From: a virus
Strand: one strand, 5' to 3'
Length of the DNA: 64,000 nt
Virus record (IMG/VR): IMGVR_UViG_3300017917_004642
Span: 1 to 64,000 of that record
The position numbers and the translations under genes are program-made. Below, piece by piece: positions 1 through 8,247 of this stretch. Every line of letters begins with the position of its first letter. Position 1 is the stretch's first letter. The notes under the pieces were generated by a model. It worked only from the letters and a program-made list of their open reading frames with translations. It ran no database searches and was not told the DNA's origin.

Positions 1-86
1 CCAGGTAAAGAAGAAGGTGATGCAGATTACGACGTAAAAGTTGTAACAGCTAAAGCCAAAAACCCAGAAGTAATGGATATAGATCC
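1..86 (+). repeat. Direct repeat, copy 1 (86 bp visible)
   Basis: Bases 1-86 are identical to bases 214-299 (offset 213 bp, 71 codons), inside the acidic repeat protein. The copy may continue upstream of the window. Perfect identity between copies suggests recent duplication or gene conversion. Confidence 0.9.
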
Positions 87-504
87 AGATTTAGCTTCTG
101 CACCCGGCGACGAAAAAGCAAAATCTCTTGATTATGAGGTTAACAAAGAAATGGGATATAATGTAGACGAATCTGCTGACATTATGAAAACGGATCAGGA
201 ATTAGCCAAAGCACCAGGTAAAGAAGAAGGTGATGCAGATTACGACGTAAAAGTTGTAACAGCTAAAGCCAAAAACCCAGAAGTAATGGATATAGATCCT
301 AATTTCGCCAAAGCACCTGAAAAAGGATCAAAGGCAGATACTGATGTGGAGGTAAATTCTGAAATGGGTTATAATCTTGGTGAAGCTATTGAATACTTGA
401 AGAAGAATATGAATACTGAAGAAGTAAAGAAATTCTTGCAAGAAATGGCAACTGAGCTTGAAGCTAATTCTTTAGACGAAAGCGAAGAATCAAAAAAAAA
501 CTAA
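1..504 (+). CDS. Acidic repeat protein, 5'-truncated by window
   Basis: The reading frame is open from base 1, so the gene starts upstream and only its last 167 codons are visible. I do not recognise the family. The protein is very acidic and lysine-rich, with alternating segments built on MDIDPxxAxAP and EVNxEMGYN, repeated at a spacing of 71 residues; one segment is identical at DNA level in two copies. The C-terminal part (EAIEYLKKN...KKFLQEMATELEANSLDE) looks helical. It could be a virion or scaffold-like protein, but nothing shown here proves that. It ends on an A-run followed by TAA at 502-504, where a -1 shift would extend it by 57 codons (see the entry at 501-674). Confidence 0.75.
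   Translation, partial: PGKEEGDADYDVKVVTAKAKNPEVMDIDPDLASAPGDEKAKSLDYEVNKEMGYNVDESADIMKTDQELAKAPGKEEGDADYDVKVVTAKAKNPEVMDIDPNFAKAPEKGSKADTDVEVNSEMGYNLGEAIEYLKKNMNTEEVKKFLQEMATELEANSLDESEESKKN
214..299 (+). repeat. Direct repeat, copy 2 (86 bp)
   Basis: This is the second identical copy of bases 1-86, in the same reading frame. Divergence begins at base 300, where the first copy has CCAGAT and this one CCTAAT. Confidence 0.9.
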
Positions 505-674
505 AGAAAATACTCAGTAGAGTTTGGTCGGTAGCACCATCAAGCTCTGAGCAAGACGAAAAGCCAAAACCTTTCGTTGACGATTATAAAAAAGGGATGA
601 GTGTAGCCCCAGACGGAAAAGATAAGTCTGAGGATGCACTCATTTCTTATGAAGAGGGTGAGGAGAAGAAGTAA
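501..674 (+). other. Possible -1 frameshift extension of the upstream gene
   Basis: After the TAA at 502-504 an open frame in the -1 register runs for 57 codons to a TAA at 672-674. It has no plausible early start of its own; its first ATG is at 597. Its content (acidic, lysine-rich, with SVAPDGKDKSEDALISYEEGEE) resembles the upstream repeat style (LASAPGDEKAKSLDYEV). The zero frame crosses nine A residues at 492-500 and contains the heptamer A-AAA-AAC at 495-501, a classical -1 slippery arrangement. A sequencing or assembly error in the homopolymer, or a real mutation, would give the same picture. Confidence 0.5.
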
Positions 675-730
675 TCTGAAACTATCCTCGAGGTTTAGGC
701 TAAAATCTTAGATAAAATAATTTTAATTTA

Positions 731-1090
731 ATGGCAAAAGCATACGTAAATAATACGGACTTAATGGCTGCAATCCTACAGTCCAAAGAAAAGGGGCAGC
801 TAACGCCAGAAACAATTAAAATGTTTACCTTAATGATTCAGGGCATTTCTAAGAAAATGGCTTATAAAGACCCTGAAGATAGAGAGGATTGTATGGCTTT
901 TGCAATGGAGGACCTGGTTAAATATTGGAACAGATTCGATCCATCCAAGTCCAATAACCCATTTGCTTACTATACACAGATTGCTAAAAACGGTTTTGCC
1001 AAGGGGTGGAAAAAGATGCATCCGCCAAAAGCACCTAAAACAATTCCATTTTCATATATTACAGGCGACGATAATTCTTATAATGTTTAA
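731..1090 (+). CDS. gp55: Late-transcription sigma factor, T4 gp55-like
   Basis: Short sigma factor that directs host RNA polymerase to late promoters in T4-like phages. The 119-residue protein has the N-terminal YVNNxxLMAAI segment (residues 5-16), which resembles the start of T4 gp55. It also has the region-2-like segment FDPSKSNNPFAYYTQI (69-84), the most conserved part of the family. It is shorter than T4 gp55 (about 185 residues), lacking most of the C-terminal tail; the clamp-contacting end is not obvious here. It is followed after 5 bp by the head-completion gene. Its likely target is the GATATATA octamer found upstream of many late units in this window (inference). Confidence 0.87.
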   Translation: MAKAYVNNTDLMAAILQSKEKGQLTPETIKMFTLMIQGISKKMAYKDPEDREDCMAFAMEDLVKYWNRFDPSKSNNPFAYYTQIAKNGFAKGWKKMHPPKAPKTIPFSYITGDDNSYNV

Positions 1091-1095
1091 TCTAA

Positions 1096-1581
1096 ATGAC
1101 TGATATAAAAAAGATAAAGCCAAACGGTGATTATAAGTCTGGCCTTTTTGTACCTCAGAATCCAGACAAATACATCGGAGACGTTCACAATATAATTTGC
1201 AGATCCTCTTGGGAATTCAGATTTTGTAAATATTGCGATACGAACCCAAGAATATTAAAGTGGAGTTCGGAACCTGTTGTAATTCCTTATTACAATCCAT
1301 TGGACAAGAAGGAACATAATTATAATGTTGATTTCTATATGAAAGTTATACAGGAGGATGGGCAGGAAGCCGAATGGATAATCGAGATCAAGCCAGAGAA
1401 CCAACATAAAAAACCCATTTATGAAGGTAGCGCAACATTACCTAAGCTAAAATCTTACAACTACAAAATGCAAATTTGGATTACGAATCAATCTAAATTT
1501 AAAGCAGCAAGGGCTTGGGCAGAAGCAAGAGGAATGAAATTTGGTGTGGTTGATGAAAATTTCCTATTTAAAAGCTCGTGA
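1096..1581 (+). CDS. gp4: Head completion protein, T4 gp4-like (nuclease fold)
   Basis: Needed in T4 to finish DNA-filled heads so that tails can join. The protein (161 residues) matches the T4 gp4 pattern along its length: YIGDVHNIICRSSWE (26-40), the WSSE segment (56-59), NVDF (77-80) and IEIKP (96-100). The D79...E97-x-K99 arrangement is that of a PD-(D/E)xK/TnsA-like nuclease core. The C-terminal part (QIWITNQSKFKAARAWAEA) also follows gp4. Its stop overlaps the GTG start of the next gene (GTGA, 1578-1581), which indicates translational coupling. Confidence 0.88.
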   Translation: MTDIKKIKPNGDYKSGLFVPQNPDKYIGDVHNIICRSSWEFRFCKYCDTNPRILKWSSEPVVIPYYNPLDKKEHNYNVDFYMKVIQEDGQEAEWIIEIKPENQHKKPIYEGSATLPKLKSYNYKMQIWITNQSKFKAARAWAEARGMKFGVVDENFLFKSS

Positions 1582-2180
1582 AGACTTTTCTTGAACAGCT
1601 TAAACAGCTCAAGGAAAAATCCCAATCTATTTCAGCACTATCGTCTGAAGTGAATGCTTACATATCTAAAAAATATGGCGCTAATAGCAAAGGTGGCGAT
1701 GAATCTTTTAAAGACTTCGTAAGCGGTAAGATATATTTTTCTGAGTATATTACACCAACAAGGCTATCAGATAAGGTAAGATATATCAACAGATATCCAT
1801 TGTTTTTATTCGTTTCTGAGGAAAGGATTGACAATGAAACTATCTGCAAAGTTTTGGATCTAAATGTTATACCTCCTGAATACAGAGGAAATATTTTAAC
1901 TAAGATATTTGACCATTATTTTCAAAAGATCAACGAGAATAGTGAAGATCCAAATTCAGCACAGCAATCTTTAGGTCTAAATGGAATTGCATTACAATCC
2001 CTTTTGAAGGATACTGGATATCAGAGTTCTGTAACGGGATTTAAAAAGAAATATCTTATAAACCCTAAGGTCGTAGACTATAAGGATTGGGTAAGGATAC
2101 CCTACATTTCTATCTCTTCCATACAGGGTCTTCCAGTAGAGCAGATATATACTTCTTATAGATCGAAATTAAACCAATAA
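1578..2180 (+). CDS. Conserved-looking hypothetical, coupled to gp4
   Basis: A 200-residue protein starting with GTG inside the gp4 stop codon. I do not recognise the family. It is mixed alpha/beta with charged N-terminal helices and no signal peptide or membrane segment. Recognisable local features are a FSEYITPTRLSDKVRYINRY block (about 55-74) and IPPEYRGNILTKIFDHYFQK (about 97-116). Its place between head completion and portal genes suggests a virion-assembly role. A T4 gp53-type wedge sits at this position in T4, but the sequence does not look like gp53; a better gp53 candidate is at 36486. Confidence 0.7.
   Translation: MKTFLEQLKQLKEKSQSISALSSEVNAYISKKYGANSKGGDESFKDFVSGKIYFSEYITPTRLSDKVRYINRYPLFLFVSEERIDNETICKVLDLNVIPPEYRGNILTKIFDHYFQKINENSEDPNSAQQSLGLNGIALQSLLKDTGYQSSVTGFKKKYLINPKVVDYKDWVRIPYISISSIQGLPVEQIYTSYRSKLNQ
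2154..2161 (+). promoter_or_regulatory. Candidate late promoter GATATATA upstream of portals
   Basis: The octamer GATATATA lies inside the end of the preceding gene, 52 bp before the first portal ATG. It matches the motif seen upstream of most late units, but its intragenic location makes chance occurrence quite possible. Confidence 0.3.
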
Positions 2181-2213
2181 TCCAATCTAAAAACATACAT
2201 CTAAAATCGCAAG

Positions 2214-3866
2214 ATGCCAGGATTTGTAGAAAACCCAAACAGCAACCCAATTTTTCAGAGGATTAGAGACTCTGTTAAAAATCTGAGCAATTTCGGTTTG
2301 AGGTATGGAGATATGGTTGTTAAGAACTCGCAAGCAATCGGAACAACAGAAGCTGAGTTTCTAAAAAAAGGTCCGATCGAAGACGAGACAACTTTCTTTT
2401 CTTTAGGAAGACAGGATACAACAACCAGACAATACATTGCATACTTTGATAAAGATTATGCAGGAAAGAGAGATTATCTTAGAAAGTTCTCTTTGAACCC
2501 GGAGATTGAATACATCCTTGATACAATCTGTGACGAATCCATAACTTACGACCCGTTTAACTTTTTTGCATATCCAGCTTTTCTAAATCTTACTGGGCTA
2601 AAACCGAAAGTTGTAGACCGTGTCGATTCTGCCTACAAACAGCTGTATGACATGTTTGGATTCAATGACGACATCAGTGCATGGCAATATTTTAGACAAT
2701 TATTGGTAGATGGATTTATAGCATTCGAGATTGTATACGATGACAAGGGAAAAAATGTGATTGGATTTAAAGAATTGGATGCTACCACATTAATGTCATC
2801 TGTTGAAAAGCAGCCTGATGGTTCTTATCTTAATGTTTGGTACCAATACCCAAAAGATGAGAAGAAGAGAAGAATGCTTTACGACTCACAGATCATTTAC
2901 ATTTCTCACGCAAAAGGAAATTCAGTATCTAGAGTAAGCTATACAGAGCGTTTAATTCGTCCGTATAACGTTCTGAGGATCATCGAATACACAAGAGTAA
3001 TCTGGTCGGTGATGAATGCATCGTTTAGAATGAAAATGACCGTTCCTGTTGGGTCCAGATCACAACAAAAAGCAATGCAAACACTTGGAGAATTGATGAG
3101 CATCTATAAAGAAGATATTCAATTCAATGACGAGAGCGGAGAACTTGCGGTAAATGGACAGCCAAAGATTCAGTTTTATAAAAACTATCTTATGCCCAAG
3201 GGAGTAAATGGGACACCAACCATTGAGCCTTTAAATACCGCTGGACCAAATCTTAACGATCCAGCTCCTTTAGCTTATTTCTTCGATAAATTGGTCCAAG
3301 AATCTAAGGTACCTTTTTCGAGGTTTCAAGGACCAGATGGCGGATCAATAGGAAACTATTCGAATGCTGCTGAAGGACTAGACAAGGAAGAAATAAGATT
3401 TGCTAAGTTCATCATGAGACTTAGATCCAATTTCCAGGATATACTTATAAAGCCTTTGTGGCTTCAACTATGTAAAGATTTTCCAGAACTGGAGAAAGAT
3501 TACATGTTTAAAAGTCAGCTTGGATTAACTTTCATTTCGGATAACCCTTTTAGGGTAAACCAGGAAATCGAAAGCATGAGTAAGAAAAAAGAGTCTATCG
3601 ATGCTCTTTATGGATTACTTGGTGAGGATGGACAACCTTTCTTTTCGTTAGCTTATCTCATCGAAAATTATTTGGGCATGACTGAGGACGATATCCAAGC
3701 TAACAAAGAAGCTAAGCTTAAGAGAGAAAAAGAAAAGCAAAAAGAAGCTAAGAAAGCTCAAGCAGAAGCACCACCTGCAGAAAGTGAAGAAACCTCAACT
3801 AGCACAGAGACTGAAGCACCACCGGCAGAAGAAGCACCACCGGCAGAAGAGGCTACACCGGCTTAA
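2214..3866 (+). CDS. gp20: Portal protein A, T4 gp20-like
   Basis: Portal protein: a dodecameric ring at the unique head vertex through which DNA is packaged and ejected, and the nucleator of prohead assembly. 550 residues. The core resembles gp20: RVSYTERLIRPYNVLRIIEY, then NASFRMKMTVPVG, QKAMQTLGELM, and the segment PLAYFFDKLVQESKVPFSRF. The C-terminus is unusual, with a lysine-rich helix followed by a Pro/Ala/Glu tail containing repeated APPAEE blocks. A paralogue follows 15 bp downstream with clear similarity over the whole core, for instance NSQAIGTTEAEF here against NSQAIGATESTF there. Having two full-length gp20 homologues in tandem is not the T4 arrangement. Confidence 0.88.
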   Translation: MPGFVENPNSNPIFQRIRDSVKNLSNFGLRYGDMVVKNSQAIGTTEAEFLKKGPIEDETTFFSLGRQDTTTRQYIAYFDKDYAGKRDYLRKFSLNPEIEYILDTICDESITYDPFNFFAYPAFLNLTGLKPKVVDRVDSAYKQLYDMFGFNDDISAWQYFRQLLVDGFIAFEIVYDDKGKNVIGFKELDATTLMSSVEKQPDGSYLNVWYQYPKDEKKRRMLYDSQIIYISHAKGNSVSRVSYTERLIRPYNVLRIIEYTRVIWSVMNASFRMKMTVPVGSRSQQKAMQTLGELMSIYKEDIQFNDESGELAVNGQPKIQFYKNYLMPKGVNGTPTIEPLNTAGPNLNDPAPLAYFFDKLVQESKVPFSRFQGPDGGSIGNYSNAAEGLDKEEIRFAKFIMRLRSNFQDILIKPLWLQLCKDFPELEKDYMFKSQLGLTFISDNPFRVNQEIESMSKKKESIDALYGLLGEDGQPFFSLAYLIENYLGMTEDDIQANKEAKLKREKEKQKEAKKAQAEAPPAESEETSTSTETEAPPAEEAPPAEEATPA

Positions 3867-3881
3867 TAAAAAACTAGAGGA

Positions 3882-5474
3882 ATGGCAGGATTTTTAGATA
3901 ACTCAGTAGAAAGAACATTTTTAGGGAATTTATATAAGAACTTAGCTAAGGTTAGCAAGTTCGGTATGCAATATGAGGATATGGTTATTCGTAATTCTCA
4001 AGCAATTGGTGCCACTGAATCAACATTTTTTAATAGCGAGGGAACTGGATTTACCGAAAATAATGCTTTCTTCTGGACTCTAGGATATCAAGACACAAGG
4101 GTTAGAAAATACATTGCATATTTCGACAAGGATTATCTAGGAAAAAGAGACTTCCTGAGAAAATTTGCTTTGAATGGTGAGATTGATTTTATTCTGGATA
4201 CCCTTTCTGATGATGCTGTAAATTACGACGACAAGAATTTCTTTTCTTATCCAAGTTTAGTAAACATAGATCTAAAAGACGAGATAAAAGAAAAGGTAGA
4301 AGAGAACTTTAGAAATCTTTACATGCTATTTGGTTTCCAGCAGAGTATTCTTGCCTGGCAATACTTTAGACAATTTCTTATTGATGGATTTTTAGCTTTT
4401 GAGATCGTTTATTCAACCGACGGTAAAAAGATAGTAGGTTTTAAGGAATTAGATGCTACTTCTTTGCAACCTGCAACAGAGCAAATGCCGAATGGTGAAT
4501 TCCAACAGATCTGGATTCAGTACCCTCAAGATAATAGAATGACCAGAAAACTGAAATCTGAACAAGTTCTGTATCTTTCGTATGCTAAAGGTAACACGGT
4601 ATCTAGAGTAAGCTACACAGAAAGATTAATTAGATCTTATAACATTCTTAGAGTGATGGAAAACACCAGAGTAATCTGGAATGTTATGAATGCTTCTTAC
4701 CGTTTAAAGTTTGTTATCCCTGTTGGAACACAGTCCATGCAAAAGGCAATGCAAACTTTGGGGCAGTTAATGTCTGTGTACAAGGAAGAAATCCAAATCA
4801 ATGATTACTCAGGTGAACTTACAGTAAATGGTACACCTAAGGTTCAGTTTTATAAAAATTACCTTTTCCCTGAAAAAGATGGCGAATCTCCAGACATTAA
4901 CACATTAAACCCGTCTGGACCTGACTTCAACGTTATGGAGAACGTGGTTTATTTTTACAATAAGCTTAAGTTAGATTCAAAATTACCCTATGCAAGATTT
5001 GCATTTAGAGGTGGAACCCCTGCTAATTACCAAATCAGTATTGATCAGCTTGAGAGAGACGAGATTAGATACGAAAAATTTGTAGGCAGACTTAGATCTA
5101 TATTCCAAGAGATAATTGTAAAGCCTTTGTACATCCAAATGTGTTTGGATTTTCCTGAATTGTCTAAGGATAGAACTTTTAAGGCCAATCTTGGTTTGAA
5201 TTTTGTCAAAGAGAATATGTTTGAACAATTGATTCAGCTTTCTAATTACACAAAGAGATCTGATTTTATTACATCAATGGGAGATATGAAGCAGAGAATC
5301 GGTGAGGAAGAAGTTGCTTATTTTGACAAGGAATTCTTGATTAAAAGATGGCTTGGTTTAAGCATGGACGAATACAGGATGAACCAGAAGTACAAAGACG
5401 AAGAAGCAGCTCAGTCGGAAAAGAAGAAAGAAGAAGGAGGAGCAGAAGGAGCAGAGGGAGGATTTACCCTTTAA
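3882..5474 (+). CDS. gp20: Portal protein B, second gp20-like copy
   Basis: A tandem paralogue of the preceding portal gene, 530 residues, intact and with no sign of decay. It keeps the same landmarks: SKFGMQYEDMVIRNSQAIG near the N-terminus, YIAYFDKDYLGKRDFLRKFA, RVSYTERLIRSYNILRVMEN, NASYRLKFVIPVG and QKAMQTLGQLMSVYKEEI. It lacks the Pro/Ala/Glu tail of copy A and instead ends in a Lys/Glu/Gly-rich stretch. Either the two form a mixed ring, or one has been given another task such as a neck or prohead-initiation role. Choosing between these is not possible from sequence alone. Confidence 0.87.
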   Translation: MAGFLDNSVERTFLGNLYKNLAKVSKFGMQYEDMVIRNSQAIGATESTFFNSEGTGFTENNAFFWTLGYQDTRVRKYIAYFDKDYLGKRDFLRKFALNGEIDFILDTLSDDAVNYDDKNFFSYPSLVNIDLKDEIKEKVEENFRNLYMLFGFQQSILAWQYFRQFLIDGFLAFEIVYSTDGKKIVGFKELDATSLQPATEQMPNGEFQQIWIQYPQDNRMTRKLKSEQVLYLSYAKGNTVSRVSYTERLIRSYNILRVMENTRVIWNVMNASYRLKFVIPVGTQSMQKAMQTLGQLMSVYKEEIQINDYSGELTVNGTPKVQFYKNYLFPEKDGESPDINTLNPSGPDFNVMENVVYFYNKLKLDSKLPYARFAFRGGTPANYQISIDQLERDEIRYEKFVGRLRSIFQEIIVKPLYIQMCLDFPELSKDRTFKANLGLNFVKENMFEQLIQLSNYTKRSDFITSMGDMKQRIGEEEVAYFDKEFLIKRWLGLSMDEYRMNQKYKDEEAAQSEKKKEEGGAEGAEGGFTL

Positions 5475-5580
5475 TTCCCATTACTATCTAATTTTTTAAG
5501 GATGCAGTTCTTGTTTTCCTTTTTATGATTAACCAAAGATTTTATTTTTTTAAACCGCATTTCTTTTCTAGATTTGCAAC
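5475..5580. other. Intergenic leader before ligase, T-rich
   Basis: A 106-bp AT-rich gap between the portal pair and the replication genes. It contains several T-runs but I see no clear hairpin terminator and no GATATATA octamer. The replication block that follows therefore probably uses a different (early or middle) promoter class. Confidence 0.4.
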
Positions 5581-6927
5581 ATGATCAAAGAACTCAGAAC
5601 ATTAGCGGAGGTTGAACTCTTAACCGGTAACGGTTCTCAAAAAGAGAAGCAAAGACTCATTTCGGAGAACCTGTCCGAAGAAATGCTTTACATAATCGAC
5701 ATCTGCTTCAATCCTTTCGTTACCACGAAATTGCATAAACTGGAGATTGAAAAAACTAGAGGAATTATACCACCCTCAGCATTTCCAGGATTCCAAGCTT
5801 TCAAGGATCTTGTTGAAGATCTCAAAAAGGCACCAGCTGCAAATGATTCTCTTAGACAAAGAGCTAACTTCCTGATTAACTCTTGCCTCGTCGAAGATCC
5901 AAAAGAGGATCTTTTGTTACGTGATATCCTGATGAAAATTCTTACAAAAAGAATGAATATTGGGATTGGTGCTAAGCTTATCAATAAAGCAGTTGGAAGC
6001 GAATTAATTCCGGATCCTTCAGTAATGCTTGCTTCTGATGACCAAAAAGAAGTTTCTGGCTGGAGCAAAATTTATTGCGAAGAGAAATATGATGGTGTTC
6101 GAGTAATTGCAGTTGGAAACAGAGAAAATGGATTTCAATTTTACACCAGAGCATTTAACGAGCTTGACAAGACTAAGCTTTCTGGTATAGAATCTGAGCT
6201 CGTTAAGATGCTACATGCTGCTAACGTGATTTCAGATGTTTTCTTTGACGGAGAACTCACAGATCTCAATAGAAAATCTGTTTCGGGAAAAGTAACACAG
6301 ATCCTTAAAGGGACTGCTTCAAACGACATCGACAAAGAATTCATCTTCAATGTTTTTGATGTCGAAAAATCAGAAGTTTTGAAGACTGGAAAGGGAACCA
6401 CACCCTTCATTAAAAGAAGACAAGAGCTCGAATTCCTCACCGGTTTTTTGCCGGAACAAAGCCCGGTTAAATTAGCTCGCCAGTGGGTAGTGGATTCAAT
6501 GGAGAAAACCCACGAGATATATGGACTGATAGTATCGATGGGAGGGGAAGGCGTTATTCTAAAACCTGAGGATCACGTCTATGAATGTAAACGCAGTAAA
6601 AAATGGATTAAATTAAAGCAGATCCAGGACTGTGATTTGGAGATCACTGGGTGGTATCCAGGTGAAGGTAAAAGAGAAGGCTTTATAGGCGGATTCATCT
6701 GTACGGATTCATCTAAAACTTTGAATGTAAAAATTGGGTCTGGGTTTACTGATAAGGATCTTCAAGAACTTAGTAAAGATCCAGACACACTGATTGGTAA
6801 AATCATAGCTGTACAGTACAATGAGCCAATCACTGATAAGTTTGGAGGCAGGAGCTTGTTTCTACCACGTTTTATTGAGGTTCGACACGATAAGAATGAA
6901 GCAGACGACCTTTCCAAAAAGTTCTAA
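5581..6927 (+). CDS. gp30: ATP-dependent DNA ligase
   Basis: Seals nicks in phage DNA during replication, repair and recombination. The 448-residue protein has the nucleotidyltransferase motif I EEKYDGVRV with K169 as the predicted adenylated lysine. It also has FFDGELTDLN (motif III-like), GGEGVILKP (motif IV region) and KRSKKWIKLK (motif V), followed by an OB-type C-terminal domain (EITGWYPGEGKREGFIGG...IGSGFTDKDL). The order and length fit T4 gp30-type ligases. It opens the replication-repair block and is followed after 49 bp by the clamp loader gene. Confidence 0.93.
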   Translation: MIKELRTLAEVELLTGNGSQKEKQRLISENLSEEMLYIIDICFNPFVTTKLHKLEIEKTRGIIPPSAFPGFQAFKDLVEDLKKAPAANDSLRQRANFLINSCLVEDPKEDLLLRDILMKILTKRMNIGIGAKLINKAVGSELIPDPSVMLASDDQKEVSGWSKIYCEEKYDGVRVIAVGNRENGFQFYTRAFNELDKTKLSGIESELVKMLHAANVISDVFFDGELTDLNRKSVSGKVTQILKGTASNDIDKEFIFNVFDVEKSEVLKTGKGTTPFIKRRQELEFLTGFLPEQSPVKLARQWVVDSMEKTHEIYGLIVSMGGEGVILKPEDHVYECKRSKKWIKLKQIQDCDLEITGWYPGEGKREGFIGGFICTDSSKTLNVKIGSGFTDKDLQELSKDPDTLIGKIIAVQYNEPITDKFGGRSLFLPRFIEVRHDKNEADDLSKKF

Positions 6928-6976
6928 ATGTGGAAACTTAACCCCCCTTTTTCCGTAAGATAAGAAAAGGTTTTCC

Positions 6977-7927
6977 ATGATAGACCAACTACTTACAGAG
7001 AAATTAAGACCAAAGGAAGTTAAGCACATGATTCTCCCAAACAGAATTAGGATTCTGTTTGAGGGTAAAGGATTAAATCAGAACATTTTATTGGCTGGTT
7101 CACCTGGCTGCGGAAAGACAACACTAGCAAAAATCCTGTCCAGAGATTTACCACACATTTTCATCAACGTTTCCGATGAAAGTTCGGTTGAGACTATCAG
7201 AACAAAGATCAATGATTTTTGTTCTACGATTAGCATACTGGACGGAAAATCGGCAAAGAAGGTGGTAGTTCTTGACGAGTTCGATGGTGCTTCTGATCAA
7301 TTTTATAAAGCTCTTCGAGGAACTATAGAAAAATTTGCTGGCAACACTAGATTTGTTGCAACATGCAATTGGATCAATAAAGTACCAGAAGCCATCCAAT
7401 CCAGGTTTGAAGTCATTAATTTTGATCCAATTAATCAGGAAGAAGAAGACTTTGTAAAGAATGAATGGAAAGGAAGGATTAGACTCATTCTTACTAAACT
7501 TGGTATTTCTATTGATGATTCTTCTTTGGATGAATTCGAAAAGGAATATTTCCCTGATCTTAGATCAGCACTAAACAGAATCCAGTCTTGGCAGATAGAA
7601 GGAATCTCCTCAGTCGATTCCTCTAAGATAAAAGATTCAGCTTGGTCTTACGAAGATCTATACCAAATGATTTTTAATTCAAAGGATCCGATTTCTAATT
7701 ATCAGGTTATTGTCGGACAATATTCTAGTAAGGTTGATGATGTCATGACAGCTTTGGGTGAAGAATTTATTAATTGGATTATTAAAAATAAACAAAACAT
7801 GTCCAAGATTATTCCTGGAGTAGTAGTTTTGGTAGCAGAACATCAAGCACAAAGAACACAGGTAATTGACCCTGTAGTTTCTCTCTTAGCACTAATCTTC
7901 AAAATTCAAAAATTAACAGACAACTAA
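6977..7927 (+). CDS. gp44: Sliding-clamp loader large subunit, T4 gp44-like
   Basis: AAA+ ATPase that opens and loads the phage sliding clamp onto primed DNA. 316 residues. Walker A is GSPGCGKT (41-48), Walker B VVVLDEFD (96-103), sensor 1 ATCN (128-131), and the SRF arginine-finger motif is at 142-144. N-terminal RP (11-12) precedes the ATPase core as in other clamp loaders. The gene ends one base before the ATG of the next gene, so the two are probably translated together. A separate gp62-type small subunit was not recognised with confidence nearby. Confidence 0.9.
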   Translation: MIDQLLTEKLRPKEVKHMILPNRIRILFEGKGLNQNILLAGSPGCGKTTLAKILSRDLPHIFINVSDESSVETIRTKINDFCSTISILDGKSAKKVVVLDEFDGASDQFYKALRGTIEKFAGNTRFVATCNWINKVPEAIQSRFEVINFDPINQEEEDFVKNEWKGRIRLILTKLGISIDDSSLDEFEKEYFPDLRSALNRIQSWQIEGISSVDSSKIKDSAWSYEDLYQMIFNSKDPISNYQVIVGQYSSKVDDVMTALGEEFINWIIKNKQNMSKIIPGVVVLVAEHQAQRTQVIDPVVSLLALIFKIQKLTDN

Positions 7928-8247
7928 TGGATCTTTTATCGGAAGAAATCAGAAAAAACGGGTTCATCTACCGTCTTGAAAAAAGAGGTGAAAAGGCCAT
8001 GATGTATCGTCAGATTTGCCCAGAGGAAGGCGACACTATTGCTTATGAGGTTTTCAAAATAAAAGTTGATAAACCCAAGGTTGTATTTGGTATTCAGCTT
8101 AACGAGAGAGAAATTTTTCCCGGTAACGAAGACTTTGGTAAATGGGCTTGGTCTACTAGATACCCAGATAGAGCGGAGATCATCTACGAAAGGATTGAAT
8201 CTGGAATAGTAGATGATGATCAGGAAAAGGAACCAGCAGATGAATAA
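7927..8247 (+). CDS. Small hypothetical next to clamp loader
   Basis: A 106-residue acidic protein whose ATG overlaps the TAA of the clamp-loader gene (TAATG, 7925-7929). The family is unknown to me. It has a basic N-terminal half and a segment FPGNEDFGKWAWSTRYPDRA (about 68-87). It could be the clamp-loader partner by position, but it is much smaller than T4 gp62 and shows no similarity I can see. Its end overlaps the next start by 8 bases. Confidence 0.65.
   Translation: MDLLSEEIRKNGFIYRLEKRGEKAMMYRQICPEEGDTIAYEVFKIKVDKPKVVFGIQLNEREIFPGNEDFGKWAWSTRYPDRAEIIYERIESGIVDDDQEKEPADE

Noticed and set aside
7927-8247. Assignment of the small gene as the gp62 clamp-loader subunit
   Set aside because: Position fits, but it is only 106 residues and I see no sequence similarity.
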